Positions 1 to 11,300 of a stretch of 64,000 bases of DNA are shown here, one piece after another. Under the pieces are notes generated by a model that was given only the letters and a program-made list of their open reading frames with translations, searched no databases and had not been told where the DNA came from. Source of the stretch: Stachybotrys elegans. Lineage: Eukaryota; Ascomycota; Sordariomycetes; Hypocreales; Stachybotryaceae. The stretch is taken from assembly GCA_020746835.1 (NCBI GenBank), contig JAGPNK010000001.1, forward strand, positions 620,001 through 684,000, in the 5' to 3' direction. Both the position numbers and the translations under genes were made by a program. Position 1 is the stretch's first letter; every line of letters starts with the position of its first letter.

Positions 1-1480
1 GTCAACATTATGGGGGCAGAACAGGAGGGAGTGTTGGGCGCGACGGAGGCTTCCTTGCTCGCGCAAAAAAATGGGTGAGTGAGTGGTATTTAGTGTAAAG
101 CCTGAGCAATAATGTATTGCATGTATACAAACAAGTAAGCTTGGCAGCTCCAGCAGCAGTTGAAGGCCAGGTGGTGTGGTTGTGGAAGCTGGAAGCTTGG
201 GACGAAGTTTAATGGAAGAAGGAGCGCGGATCCGTGCCGGACCCACAGCATGCATCACCCCTGGACTTGGGTCAGTACCATCAACAGTCCTGACACACTT
301 GTTTTAGACATGGATGATTGCTAGAGGATACTCATGCGAATGCTGCGATGGCAGCCATCTACAGGGTCTGTGTGGGTAGATGATTAACATTGTTTACTGC
401 AGACCAGAGGGAGGGGGAGGCCACGACGCTCATTGTGACCAATGAATTATGCCATGTCAAGCAATCACGCGTTGCCGCGTTGCCCTTGCCGGATACTCTG
501 ATTCGCGCAGCATGGGATGATTCATGCGGCCTACAAGCCTTTCGTTTCTTGGTTTTGAAACGAGCTCCATACTGTATTGCGTACTCGATCTTGGTCTCGG
601 CCATGAGGGAATTATGCCGCGTTCAGATGGCACTGTATACATTTTACTTGGACATGTAGGTAAGTAGGTACGTGGTTTGATACCTCTACTAAGTCAAGTC
701 CCGGGTAGCAGCCCCTCCCACCAAACAGCTCAAGTTACCATTAGGTACATGGTAATGGTATCACCTGCCTACCATCTGCATAATACCTTCCCGACTGGTC
801 AACAACTTCAGCTTCCTTTCATCTCCACCCATCCTCGTCGTCAGATGGCTTCTTTGGATATTGGAGGTTGAATTGGTTGCCGCTCTATTAACAACCGCCG
901 ACTCAGCAAAGCGTTCCCAGCGCGGAGTCCCACTGCGATCGTGTCCAGCGCGCTCTCGCCTTCATATTCGCACCCACGCCCGTAGCTGCTTGCCTGCGTT
1001 TCGTCTCGACGCCCGGGTGCCATATTTAGCAAAGACAGGCATTGAAGACATTGCTTCACCATCGTCCTCCGGGTTTTGGCCTACTCATCGCATTCTTCAC
1101 AAGAGTCTCTTGTCGTCGATATTCATGTCACAACTCCACCCGAGGTAGGTGAGTGGGATAGGCAGCTTGCATGTTCATGCTCGCTCGATAATCGGGTAAA
1201 GAAGAGAAGAGAGGGTGGGAAAATACGCAATCGACGCGTCCTGCAGTAGATGTAAAGAGGCTGTCCAGCTTACGCTCTACTTGCACGTTGCTTTTTCGGC
1301 TCTACTCCTCACTCACGGTGCTCTTTATTGGCCCATGCCCTGCCGGCACACAAAACCGCCCAGCTATCTCCAGCTCCAGGCTTCCATGACTACTCTCAGC
1401 AAACAATCCTTCCCAGCCCCCTGAGCTCGCTCCCACTCATCTTGCATCGTATCGATTCGCCACCGACATAGCATAGGGCC
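1..1480. other. intergenic region left of the MMS1_N-domain gene
   Basis: No convincing coding region. The open frames here are short, overlap on both strands and show no recognisable motif. The stretch just before base 1481 is pyrimidine-rich and should contain the promoter and 5' UTR of the next gene. Confidence 0.6.
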
Positions 1481-4400
1481 ATGGCCTTCGAGACCAGCGT
1501 CCTCCGGGACGGCCAATGGGTCACGGAAACCGTCAATGTCGAAGCCGCCTTGAGGGCCTCCATGGCGCAGCCGGTCCTCGAAGCGCCGCCCGCACAGCCG
1601 CCCAGCTGCGGAGTTATGTCCAAGACTATCGTCGAAAGCCCTATCATCCGCTGGGTCCTTCCCGTGCTTCTCAGGTCCAAGCAGCACAACGATGTTGCTT
1701 TCGTCGGTGTAAGTCCGTCCGAACCTTCTCCCCAGCCTTGATCGCGTAGAGCACACGCCCAGAGATCGGAGAGTTGCCAGTGGTGCCGATCCATCACTCG
1801 TGGTTTCCTGCTCTTCCTGACAAATCCCCTCTGGCTTCATACTACCTACAAGCGATGCTCCAAATCGCAGCACAGACTGGCTTCAGCTCCGCGCCCAAGC
1901 AAGTCACACTGACCTTGCACCCTCTAGACAAATTATGTTCAGATTAGCGAGGTTGATTCCGAAGGTCAAGTCCACGAGGTCCTACGCAAGGATGATTTCG
2001 ATGTGCGAATTCGAAACGCTGTCGTCCTTGGCCAGGGACTCGATCACAGCATCGAGGAAGATGGCCCCGAGGATCTCATCAAGCTCGAAGAACCCACCCA
2101 GCAGTCGCAAGAATTCTCCAGGTCGTCCGAGAGCGCTGGTCAAACACGGCACTTCCCTCCCCAGTTCCTTGCCCTCATCCTCGAGACGGGCGATTTGGTG
2201 TTTCTCTTCATCCGGGTACGCTTGGATGGTCAACTTGAATTCGTCACTGCCCGCCACAGGCACGTCGCCAACCTTGAATTCCTGGGGCACGAGTTCTCGG
2301 TAGATCCGTCATCCCGCTACCTCGCTGCCGCATCTGTCGGCGGCGCCTTGGTCGTATATCACCTAAGGTCCATGTCCGATCTTGCGGCTCAGTATTCCCG
2401 CGAGGGGACAATCGACCCCATTAAGTCTTTTCGAATCCGCATCGTCAACGCCGTCATCCATAAGCTCGAGTTCCTCTATCCTCGACCCCAAGACAATTAC
2501 CACATCATCCTTCTACTATATGTTGTTCGCAGGGAGAACCTGGCCCCGAACCCAGTCTCCCGACTTGTCGTCTATGATTGGGAAGAAGGTGACTCTCTGG
2601 AGCAAGTTCTCGCTGCGGAAAAGGTTGGAATTCGGCTCCCAGAGGAACTAACACCACCTATGCTACTTATCCCTCTCAGGTTCCAGAGCGCCTTCTTCTT
2701 TGTCTCGGAAGACTACATCGGCATCGTGAAACGTGTTCTGTCTGGGTCTCCCATAATCGAGACATCGCACACTGCTCCCCCTGGCCCGACCGAGTTGTTC
2801 CATGGCCTAGGTAACCCGCTCTGGACTGCCTGGTCGCGGCCTTTCCGAAGAAAGAAGTATTTTGAGCGGACTGACATTATTTTCCTTGCGCGCGAGGACG
2901 GTGCTATCATCCATGTCGAGATTGACTCTGCAGATGTTAGCCCAACCGTGTCGAATGCAGGATGCGTCTCTGCTAACATCAACACTGCCTTTGTCGCTAC
3001 CTTTGACAGGTTCAGCGACGTCTTGATCATCGGGGGCGACTCAGGCCCTGGAGGTGTGTGGAGGGTAATTCATCCATCACGCTGCTCCAACGTAGAGGGA
3101 TTGCTAACGATGCGCATTAGTTGGCTCCTCGCAAGGATCTCGAACAAGTGGCCGTGATACCTAATTGGTCTCCAGTTGTCGACGCGGCCACCTCGACTGA
3201 CTTGTCATCCTGGGATTCTCCGGTAGAAGACAGCATTGTGAATAGCCGGAAGAAGAGAGCTGTCTCTACCCCGATATCCAAGCCGGGCATCATATATAGC
3301 ACGTCTGGGAGGGGAGAAAATGGCTGCATTGTCGAGTGGAGAAAAGGAATTCAAGCCCGTATCGGCCTTGACATTGAAACTGAGGAGCTCATCAGACACT
3401 CGTGGGTCTTCTCCTCGGACGAGTACCCTATCGAGGGCTTGTTGGTGTTGTTGGCAGTACCGCAGTCGACGGTTGCACTTCACTTCTCGGAGGATCTCGC
3501 CCAGGCAAATGCCTTGTCAGCCGAAGAAACACCTTTTGACCTTGGTTCAAGCACCCTCTGTGCAACCTGCACGCCATCGAGGACTGTGGTTCAAGTCACC
3601 GAGACAGCAGTAACTCTGATTGATAATAACGCCCAAAGGTCTGTACTGTCTCCGATTTAATGTTGGAGCTCTGTGGTTTAACCAGCCGTCAGCGTGCGTT
3701 TCCAACTCGCAGATATTCTCAGTGAGGGGGACTTGATCGGCCACGAAGCGTTTTGTTCGGACAACATCATCATGGTGTATACACTCCAAGACCAGCTCTC
3801 TCAATTGCATACCTTGAAAATTGAGGGGTTGACTGTCACTCACGTCAGTTCATGGGATCCGGGACACACAGTCACCTCCTTGTCCTTGTTCAGTCACCTG
3901 CAGCGACAGTATGCTGTTGCGAGCTTCATTTTGGATGACTCGCCAATCGTTTCGATCCACTTCTTAGACGGCACGAGTGTGGCATCTATCACGCTCGACC
4001 CTACTCAAGAAGGTATGGTTCCGTCACACCTTCTGATGCGATGGCTAATATCCCAAAGATGGCTTTGTGCATGGAGAAGCTGGTGATGGGGGGGCCCGAC
4101 TGGAAGCCCTGACCAGCATATGCATGGTAGGAGAGACCCGTGATGGCGTGCATCTCATTGCGGGAACACGTTGCGGTCATGTCGTCACCATTCGACTTTC
4201 GGACGAAACCTCTCCTCCTGTTGCATGGCAGGCCGAGAAGCTGGGCTTGATGCCTGTCACGGTTTTCGCTATGAATGATGATTCCCAAGGGGGGCGGGCG
4301 GCGTTTGCATGCTGCGACAACCGTGCAATCCTGATGAGGAATCCCGATAAAGGTACTTACGCTTTCAAGACGAAGGACATCATATGGCCCACGGACTCGA

Positions 4401-5911
4401 ATGATAGTAGCATCGCTCCTCCGGCCGTGCACTCGCTCCATAATTTACGACACAGCCTATACAGGGAGCCTGGTCATATGTCCCTGTTGTTGATTGCCGG
4501 TTCAAGGATGCTATTCACAGATGTCTGGCCACAGTCTACGGCTGTGCCCAGGTGCATACCGGTCGGGGGGACCCCGACCAGGGTCTTGTACTCCAAGGCG
4601 TGGCAGTGTCTAGTTGTGGGCTTGTCAAGACATGGGCAGACAACACTTGCTTTCATTGACCCGAAGTCGGGAGAGAGCGTTGCTACCCCCACAGATCAGG
4701 ATAAGAAGCCCAGAGATTTCATCTCCGGGCTGGGTTTCCGCAACGACAAGATCTATGGACTCTACGAGTGGCTCTATGTCAAGGACGGTAGAACTTTTGC
4801 TTTCATCGTCGTGACAACCAAGGGAGGCCATCTTCTGGTGGTGTCTCTTGAAGCGGCCGAGTCACAGCCAACAAGTACCTTTCCTCTGGGACAGTTACGC
4901 TACTGGACTCGTCTCAAGGAAAAGTTCAATATGCCTATTATGGCAATAGCCGGCAGTGCCGATGGAATATTGTTCAGTGTTGGGAACGTTCTACACTGGT
5001 ATGTCGTCGATTTGGTCGAGAAGAGGTTGAAGCCAGTCAAGAAGCTGGCCATGGGCTCGACCGTCACAGCTCTACGAATGTCCGAGGGAAAGATATTTGC
5101 CCTGACAGCCAAGGAGTCCTTGCAGGTCGTTGACCACCAAGCAGAGTGGAGTGAGAGTGGCATCGATCGTGTAGGGAATACCAGGGAGAGGAGCAGCACC
5201 ATGGCCGTATTGCACTCAGACAGTGTGGCGCGTTCTGCCATGCACATGATTGACGTTGGCGATGCGACGGACAATGTGACCAAGTGGCCTATCATGCTTG
5301 TGTCCGACGCCATGTGTGGCATCGCAGGGGTCTGGGCCGATTGGGGTTGGCGGAATCAGCCGTGCAAAGTCATCTTCGAGGGCGTCCTGCCAGTGACAGT
5401 CAGAAGGTTCCTGCGCGTGCGCAGCAGACCGCCATGGACCACTCAACAGCGGGCAAAGTACCAATGCCTTCCGAGTGCCACGAACGGTGCCGAGATACTC
5501 GGAGTCGCCGTCGGGGGCTCCTTGCAGCACTTTACTCTTCTGGGTGTTGATCTTTGGCGCTTCCTGTATTTTGTGCAGCAGCTGGCGCGAAGGAACGCGA
5601 CATTGTGCCCCTTTACGCACATGAAAGAGTGTAGGATTGCCGACTTTGATGACATGCAGTCCGACTTGGATCCCAAAGACAAACACATCGACGGGGATCT
5701 CCTCCAACGATGCTTGGACCAGCGAGGCCTTGAAACCCTGGTCAGCGCAGGGGATGGCTACATCAAGTTCCGCAGTTGCCTCGATGTGCTCACCAATGGC
5801 GCCATAGCCAACAGCATCAGTTATTCCGGCGGGGAGGGCTCGGCACGGAATTCAGAGTACTTTGCACTGGGGTACGATATTCTAGAGTTTCTCCTAGAGC
5901 CCGTTCTATAG
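1481..5911 (+). CDS. MMS1_N domain protein (DDB1/CPSF160/Rse1-like beta-propeller family)
   Basis: Five exons fit: 1481-1708, 1928-3064, 3121-3638, 3693-4012 and 4059-5911, giving 1351 residues. The start lies in a good context (GGGCCATGG) and is the first ATG of a frame that splices in phase throughout. From about residue 95 the protein reads like the MMS1_N domain (mono-functional DNA-alkylating methyl methanesulfonate N-term), the propeller-rich N-terminal region of DDB1, CPSF160, Rse1 and Mms1. Seen motifs include DFDVRIRNAVVLGQ, a run of hydrophobic beta strands (HIILLLYVVRREN) and a propeller junction, VIPNWSPVVD. No signal peptide or membrane segment is evident. Family members scaffold cullin-4 ubiquitin ligases or splicing/polyadenylation complexes. 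Which role applies here cannot be told from sequence; fungal orthologues are often just called MMS1_N or 'thermotolerance' proteins. Intron 1 (219 bases) is the longest in the gene. Confidence 0.85.
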
Positions 5912-6563
5912 GCAACATGGCAGGTCCAGTTGCTTGACGGTTTGGTGAGAACGGGGTACCATATTCAATACGCTGGCAGTACATCAACACATTACTTATA
6001 TGGCAAAGAGTACAAGGGTGTTTTATGGCAGTTGCGCGGATGGAGCCCGGTTGGGACTTTGTATCAACCAGATATCAATCGAGGCGTCAATTGCATTGGC
6101 AACCATGCCTTTGCTAACCAAGTAGATTACCGGCAAGACTACTTCTTACAACGCAGCTATAGCAAACCAAAATGGGTTGGATCAACTCGCAAGCCACGTA
6201 CTACCATTCGTTTTAAAGTCAGTCACATGCAGTGATTGATTGCTGTTACCATGCATATGTAGGCAAATAGTATAGGTATGTTTGTGATATAGGGTAACTG
6301 CTAGTAGCCTAGCCTCAGTGACGAATCATACCACCATCCACCCCCGCCATTTCCCACCGGCTCGGCGCGGCCCAAGAACCGGAACCCACAACAATCCACC
6401 CTTGCTTTCCTTCACCTGCGACTCATCGTCATCCAAAACCCGCCATTGCAGCCGAATTACAACTAACACTCTCCTCCCCACCACCGCTCTCACGAATCAG
6501 AAGGGGGAAGGAAGCAAGAAGAAGAAACCGGTGGCAGATTCGCATGCGCAGCGATATGCCGTC
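5912..6563. other. intergenic: 3' UTR of MMS1_N gene and promoter of kinase gene
   Basis: About 650 bases between two same-strand genes. The second half is C-rich. An in-frame extension without stops runs upstream of the kinase ATG but encodes a low-complexity His/Thr/Pro-rich stretch, so I do not include it. Confidence 0.5.
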
Positions 6564-7960
6564 ATGACGAAACTGCTCCCCCGGCCGCTCGGTCCTCCGC
6601 GCTTCATCCGTCGCCGCATCGGCGGCATCCACGCCCGCTTCTTCTCGGCCTCCTCCTCCTCTACCGTGACCGACGCAGAGATTGCCTCGCTCGCCCGCAA
6701 GCACCAACACTCCCTGAGCCTCGCCGACCTCGTAAAGTATGCGCGCGCGCGCTCGTACGCTTCCATCATAGCTGACTGACTGACTGACTGAACTCTTTCC
6801 ACAGACATGGCCGTCCTCCCCTCTCCGAGACGTCTCTCCTCTCCTCGGCCAACTTCACGCTCTCGCTCCTCCCCATCCGGCTGGCCCACCGCCTCCAGGC
6901 CCTCCGCAACCTCCCCTACATCGTCGTATCCAACCCAAACATCTCGCGCATTTACAACAACTACCTGCACTCGCTGTCCATCCTCCTCCCCTACATGAAG
7001 GCCGCCGCCCAGGGCCGCCCCATCTCCTCCCTCGACGACGAGATCAAGTTCACAAAGGTCCTCGCCGAGCTCGTCGCCACCCACACCGACACCATACCCA
7101 TCCTCGCCAGGGGCTTCCTCGAGTCTCGCCGCTACATATCCCCCGCCGACGTCACGCGCTTCCTCGACGCTCACCTCCGCGCCCGCATCGGCACGCGCCT
7201 CATTGCAGAGCAGCACATTGCCTTGCACTTCAGCAGCCAGCCGCACTTTGACCCCCAGGCCAGCCCTACCCCTTGCCCGGACCACCCTACCTACATCGGG
7301 GTCATCGACACCGCCCTCAAGCCTGCGCATACGATTGAGTCGTGTGCCGGCTTTGTTGCCGACATCTGCGAGCTGCGGTACGGCTCCAGACCCCTCTTGT
7401 ATATCGACGGCGAGCCCGACACCACGTTTGCCTTTGTGCCCATGCACCTCGAGTACATCGTCACCGAGCTGCTCAAGAATGCCTTCCGCGCCACCGTCGA
7501 GAACAGGTCTCGCGAACCCGTTGTCGTCACCGTGGCGCCAGAGCCACCCTTGCGGGACCAGCCTGGCACTGTACCCGATATCAAGGCTTCACCAGAAGAG
7601 CGCGGCAGTTTCAAGAGCGACGATATCCGCCCTCTGGATGACAATGCACCGGGCGTTACGATTCGCATCCGTGACCGCGGCGGTGGCGTGGCGCCCGATG
7701 TCCTCCCCCAAATATGGTCCTACTCCTTCACCACCTTCTCCGACGACGACGAGTTCCCCGGATCCAGTGGTAACGACGGCCTGAGTGCTATAGCAAGCGC
7801 TAATACCGGTGTAAGCTCCATCGCCGGCCTTGGATACGGGCTGCCCCTCAGCAGAGCCTACGCCGAGTACTTTGGTGGCGGTATTGCTGTCCAGAGTCTT
7901 TACGGATGGGGCACTGATGTTTACTTGAGGCTCAAAGGCGTTGGTAGTATAGACAAATAA
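6564..7960 (+). CDS. mitochondrial pyruvate / branched-chain alpha-ketoacid dehydrogenase kinase
   Basis: Exons 6564-6736 and 6805-7960 give 442 residues, normal for the PDK/BCKDK family. The family phosphorylates and switches off the E1 subunit of mitochondrial alpha-ketoacid dehydrogenase complexes, using a GHKL-type ATPase fold rather than a eukaryotic kinase fold. The Arg-rich start (PRFIRRRIGG, then ARFFSA) looks like a mitochondrial presequence. Visible motifs are the helical-domain EQHIALHF (about residues 190-197), the N-box TELLKNAFRAT (Glu and Asn near 279 and 283), the G1 box DRGGG (about 348) and the G2 box GLGYGLPLSRAYAEYFGG (about 399-416). The tail GTDVYLRL resembles BCKDK more than mammalian PDK, so the substrate is left open. 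The intron splits a Lys codon in phase 2 and carries tandem TGAC units at its 3' end. An open frame on the opposite strand is a GC-rich shadow. Confidence 0.92.
6772..6791 (+). repeat. tandem TGAC tetranucleotide inside the kinase intron
   Basis: Four to five TGAC units lie 10-30 bases before the acceptor ACAG at 6801-6804. CTGAC is the usual fungal branch-site sequence, so this tract offers several overlapping branch points. Confidence 0.8.
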
Positions 7961-8353
7961 GGACATTGCTATGCCATTAAATTATTCAAAAACCCTACTA
8001 GGCGCTGCGCCTAATGTAATTACGATCTGGCTGTATCTCCATGAGGTGGCTTCTATGTGACAAAAAAGAAAACGTGACGTAGATAAGCGATGAAAGGAGA
8101 GACGTGACCATGCCTACAGGCACGATGAATCCAGGTTTATATCCAGTCCTGGACCAAACAGCTTATGAAGGTAGTAGATGTGGCAACCCATGATTATGTT
8201 CCCTCCCCCCAGCTCCCATGATAGATAAAAAACAAACGCCTGCGTCACCTGCTGCTAAAGCATGCAAAACAATGTACACAGCCTCCAAAGGACCTTCGTC
8301 TTTTCCAAACTTTCTTTTTTCTCTCTTGGTCCTTTTCTCTCACGCAAACCGCA
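7961..8353. other. convergent 3' region between kinase and csmB-type genes
   Basis: About 390 bases between two converging genes. It is AT-richer than the flanks and contains no gene. It presumably holds the 3' UTRs and poly(A) signals of both. Confidence 0.6.
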
Positions 8354-11300
8354 TTACATGCTTTCCAATTCACGATCAATCTGCTTGTCCATGAAGGTGC
8401 GTCGCTCGCCCACAAGCTCCGTCTGTAGGCGCTGCTCGACAAGGGCCCGGACCTGCTTTTTCGTCACTGTATCTAGGTCGACCTCGCGGAGAACCGCCTG
8501 GATCGTCTCTGTGATGGCAATGTCGTCTGGTCCCGCGTGGCCTCGCTGGAAGTCAAACGAGGTAGTCGACTGCATCGCGTCGGCCCCGAGAGGCGAGCGG
8601 TGGCCGCCACCGAAGCCGAGCGCCGTCGAGGATCTACCCATGCCGAGGGGCGCGGGGGAAAGGTTTGATTGACCTCGGAGATTTGCCATGCTGCTGCGGT
8701 GAGCTGGGTGGTCCTGGTACGGAGACTGGCTGCGCATGTCGTGGATACCGGTGCCCATCGACATCATGGACTGTCTGTGTTGCATGAGGGGGGCCTCTTG
8801 CTGGAGACCAGTCATGGTAGATGATCGGTAAGGTTGAGCGAACGAGGCAGGAGACTGTGGTGGCATGTACGTGTTACGACCAGGCATGCCAGTGAGAACG
8901 GATGCAGCGGGACCAGCCGAGTAGACGGATCGCATCTCATCCATCTCATACTCGTTGTAGGTGTACTCTGCCTTCTCCTGGTAGTTGCCGCGGCGACCCG
9001 GAAGGTTGTTGGCCATGGCGTAGTCGTCCCATCGCTGAAGCGGGATCGAGCGGGGGTCGAAGCCCTCGTCGTCCACCGCCACAACCTGCTTGTTGCCCTT
9101 CTCACCAATGACGATACGCGTGTTACCCCAAGTGAAGTTGTCCTGGTTCCAGAAGGAGTAGACGGGAAGGATCAGGGAGTAGATGGGGAAGGCGAGGATG
9201 TAAATGACCATCCAACCAATGTGCTGCCACTGGCGCTTGAGGATGAAAATAAGAGCCTGGAGACCGTACACAGCAGCAAGAATGATGAGGGAGATGAGCG
9301 GGAATGGTCCAGTCCTGGTGGCGATGCGGTAGAGAAGGAATGCCAGGTAACCGCAGGTTGCAGGTAGAATGATGGTACCAAAGAGATCGATAAAGACAAC
9401 GAATCGCATACTGAAGCAGCAGAAGCCACACATCTCCTTGAGTCGCATCAGCTCGACCAGATTGTGGATAGTTGAGTTAATCCAACGACGACGCTGGGAC
9501 AGAAGGACATTCCACGACTCGGGCGCCGCGGTCTGGCACTGAGCATCCGAGATGAACTTGTACGACATGTAGGGGAAGTGCTTCGTCATCAAGGTAGTGA
9601 GGTATCGATCCTCACCGAGAGACAGAAGGTTCTTCTTGTGCAGAGTATCAACATCGCAGACGCCATACTCACGAATGACGGAGTCAGAAATGATGAGAGG
9701 TTTGCCCTTGTCTGCGGTTCTGAGACGGTACATGGTGAAACTACAGCATGTTAGCGAAGGGAGAAGATGGAGGAAGCACATTTGGCAACATACCAACCAG
9801 GCAAGCAAGTAACGCTGCCGAAGAGTGACTCGAAAGCCTTGTTCAGGTGATGGGAAATGAAGTACTCGTAAACCTGAATCATGGTCCACCACGACTTTTC
9901 ATCGTTCTCCAGACTCGTCTCACCGCAAATACCGGCGATCTTGGCGTTGTGGGCACAAGCAGCAACCAGACGGTTGAGGGAATCCTCGCTGACCTGGGTA
10001 TCGGCGTCGACCATGAGGAGATACTCGTACAACTCAGGATCCACGCCGATAATGTTGTTGATCTGATGGAAAATCTCGAGCTCGAGGGGGTTCATGGCGG
10101 AGCGGTGGTGGACGCGGTTGAGGAAGCTCATGAGGAGGATCTGAGAGTCTCGCTTACCACGGTTACCCGGCTTTGCCTTGGACTGCTCCGATTCCTTGCC
10201 AACCTTGACAATCACAATGTAGGGGACAACGTTGCCTTCGTACTCGTAAAGACCAGAGTAGACCTTGCCATAGTTGAGCTGGGCACTGCCTTCTCCGACA
10301 GAGCGGAACGGAAGTGCAGGTGGGTCAACCTTGGGGTCGACACCGAGAATGTCAAGGACAATCTTGGGCGTGGGCCTGTCGTTGCCCTGACCGACAGTGA
10401 CACCGTCGCAGATGACGCAGATGAGCTTTCGCTTGTTGTCATATTGGAGAGCCGTCAGAGAATCGAGAGCCTTTCGGAGCGAATCTTCACCCTCAGTGTA
10501 GGCTGGCACTTGGCAGATGACAAACTTGTCCTGGGGCGAAGGCTTGCGCTTGGAGCCGAATTGAAGAGCCGAGACGAACTTGATGAGAATGACGGAGGCG
10601 AGGATAATGGTGAACGCCAAGAGGAAGTAGTTGAGGACCTGGCATCGAGGGCTGTCGCGGAAGTCGATGATGCCCTTGTATCCGATGTTCTGAATACAGT
10701 TCCAGCTGTTGGAGATCTGGATGAACTCCGTCTGATTGTCTCTCGAGTTTTCAAGTAGCGCATCGAGCTCCCGCTTAATGTCCCGTCCAGGGTTGTTGTT
10801 CCAGAGATCAGATACACTCTCGTGCAAGAACTCGTACATGGGTACATTCGGCTGAATGTCCAGAGTATGGAAGTAGTTGGTAAGGTCGTAGACCTGGTTG
10901 CCGTACCTGGCCCACTTGTGCTGGTTGTCAAGGCCGTCACGAGCGACAAAGTTGGCACCCCAAACCAGATCACCCTTGTAGTACTCGTTGAGCTTTCTGA
11001 GATAATTCTCCGTGTACCAGTTGGCATTGCGGGTGACGCTGCGCACATCTCCGAATCGTGGACCAGACCTGTGCTGGGCAAGCGGGAACTCTGGGGTGTT
11101 ATTGAGAAACAGCTGCGTGGTATCGGCAATGCCGAGTTCAGGGCAGGCGAGGAAGAGAGGAGGGACGACGTAATCGTCCATGTCGGCACCGGCGAGGGGC
11201 ATCATGCGGTCGTTGGTGGTGCGGATATCGGTATCACTGTGTTGTTGTCTCCAGAAATCTGTCAGGTCGTAGACGCGTCCTCGGTTACTGACCCAGTAGT

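Noticed and set aside
5930..6235. 101-codon open frame after the MMS1_N gene
   Set aside because: No motif, lies in the expected 3' UTR, and the upstream protein ends naturally before it.
6497..7447. 316-codon open frame on the minus strand opposite the kinase gene
   Set aside because: It is a Gly/Val/Glu-rich GC-driven shadow of the kinase reading frame with no recognisable motif.
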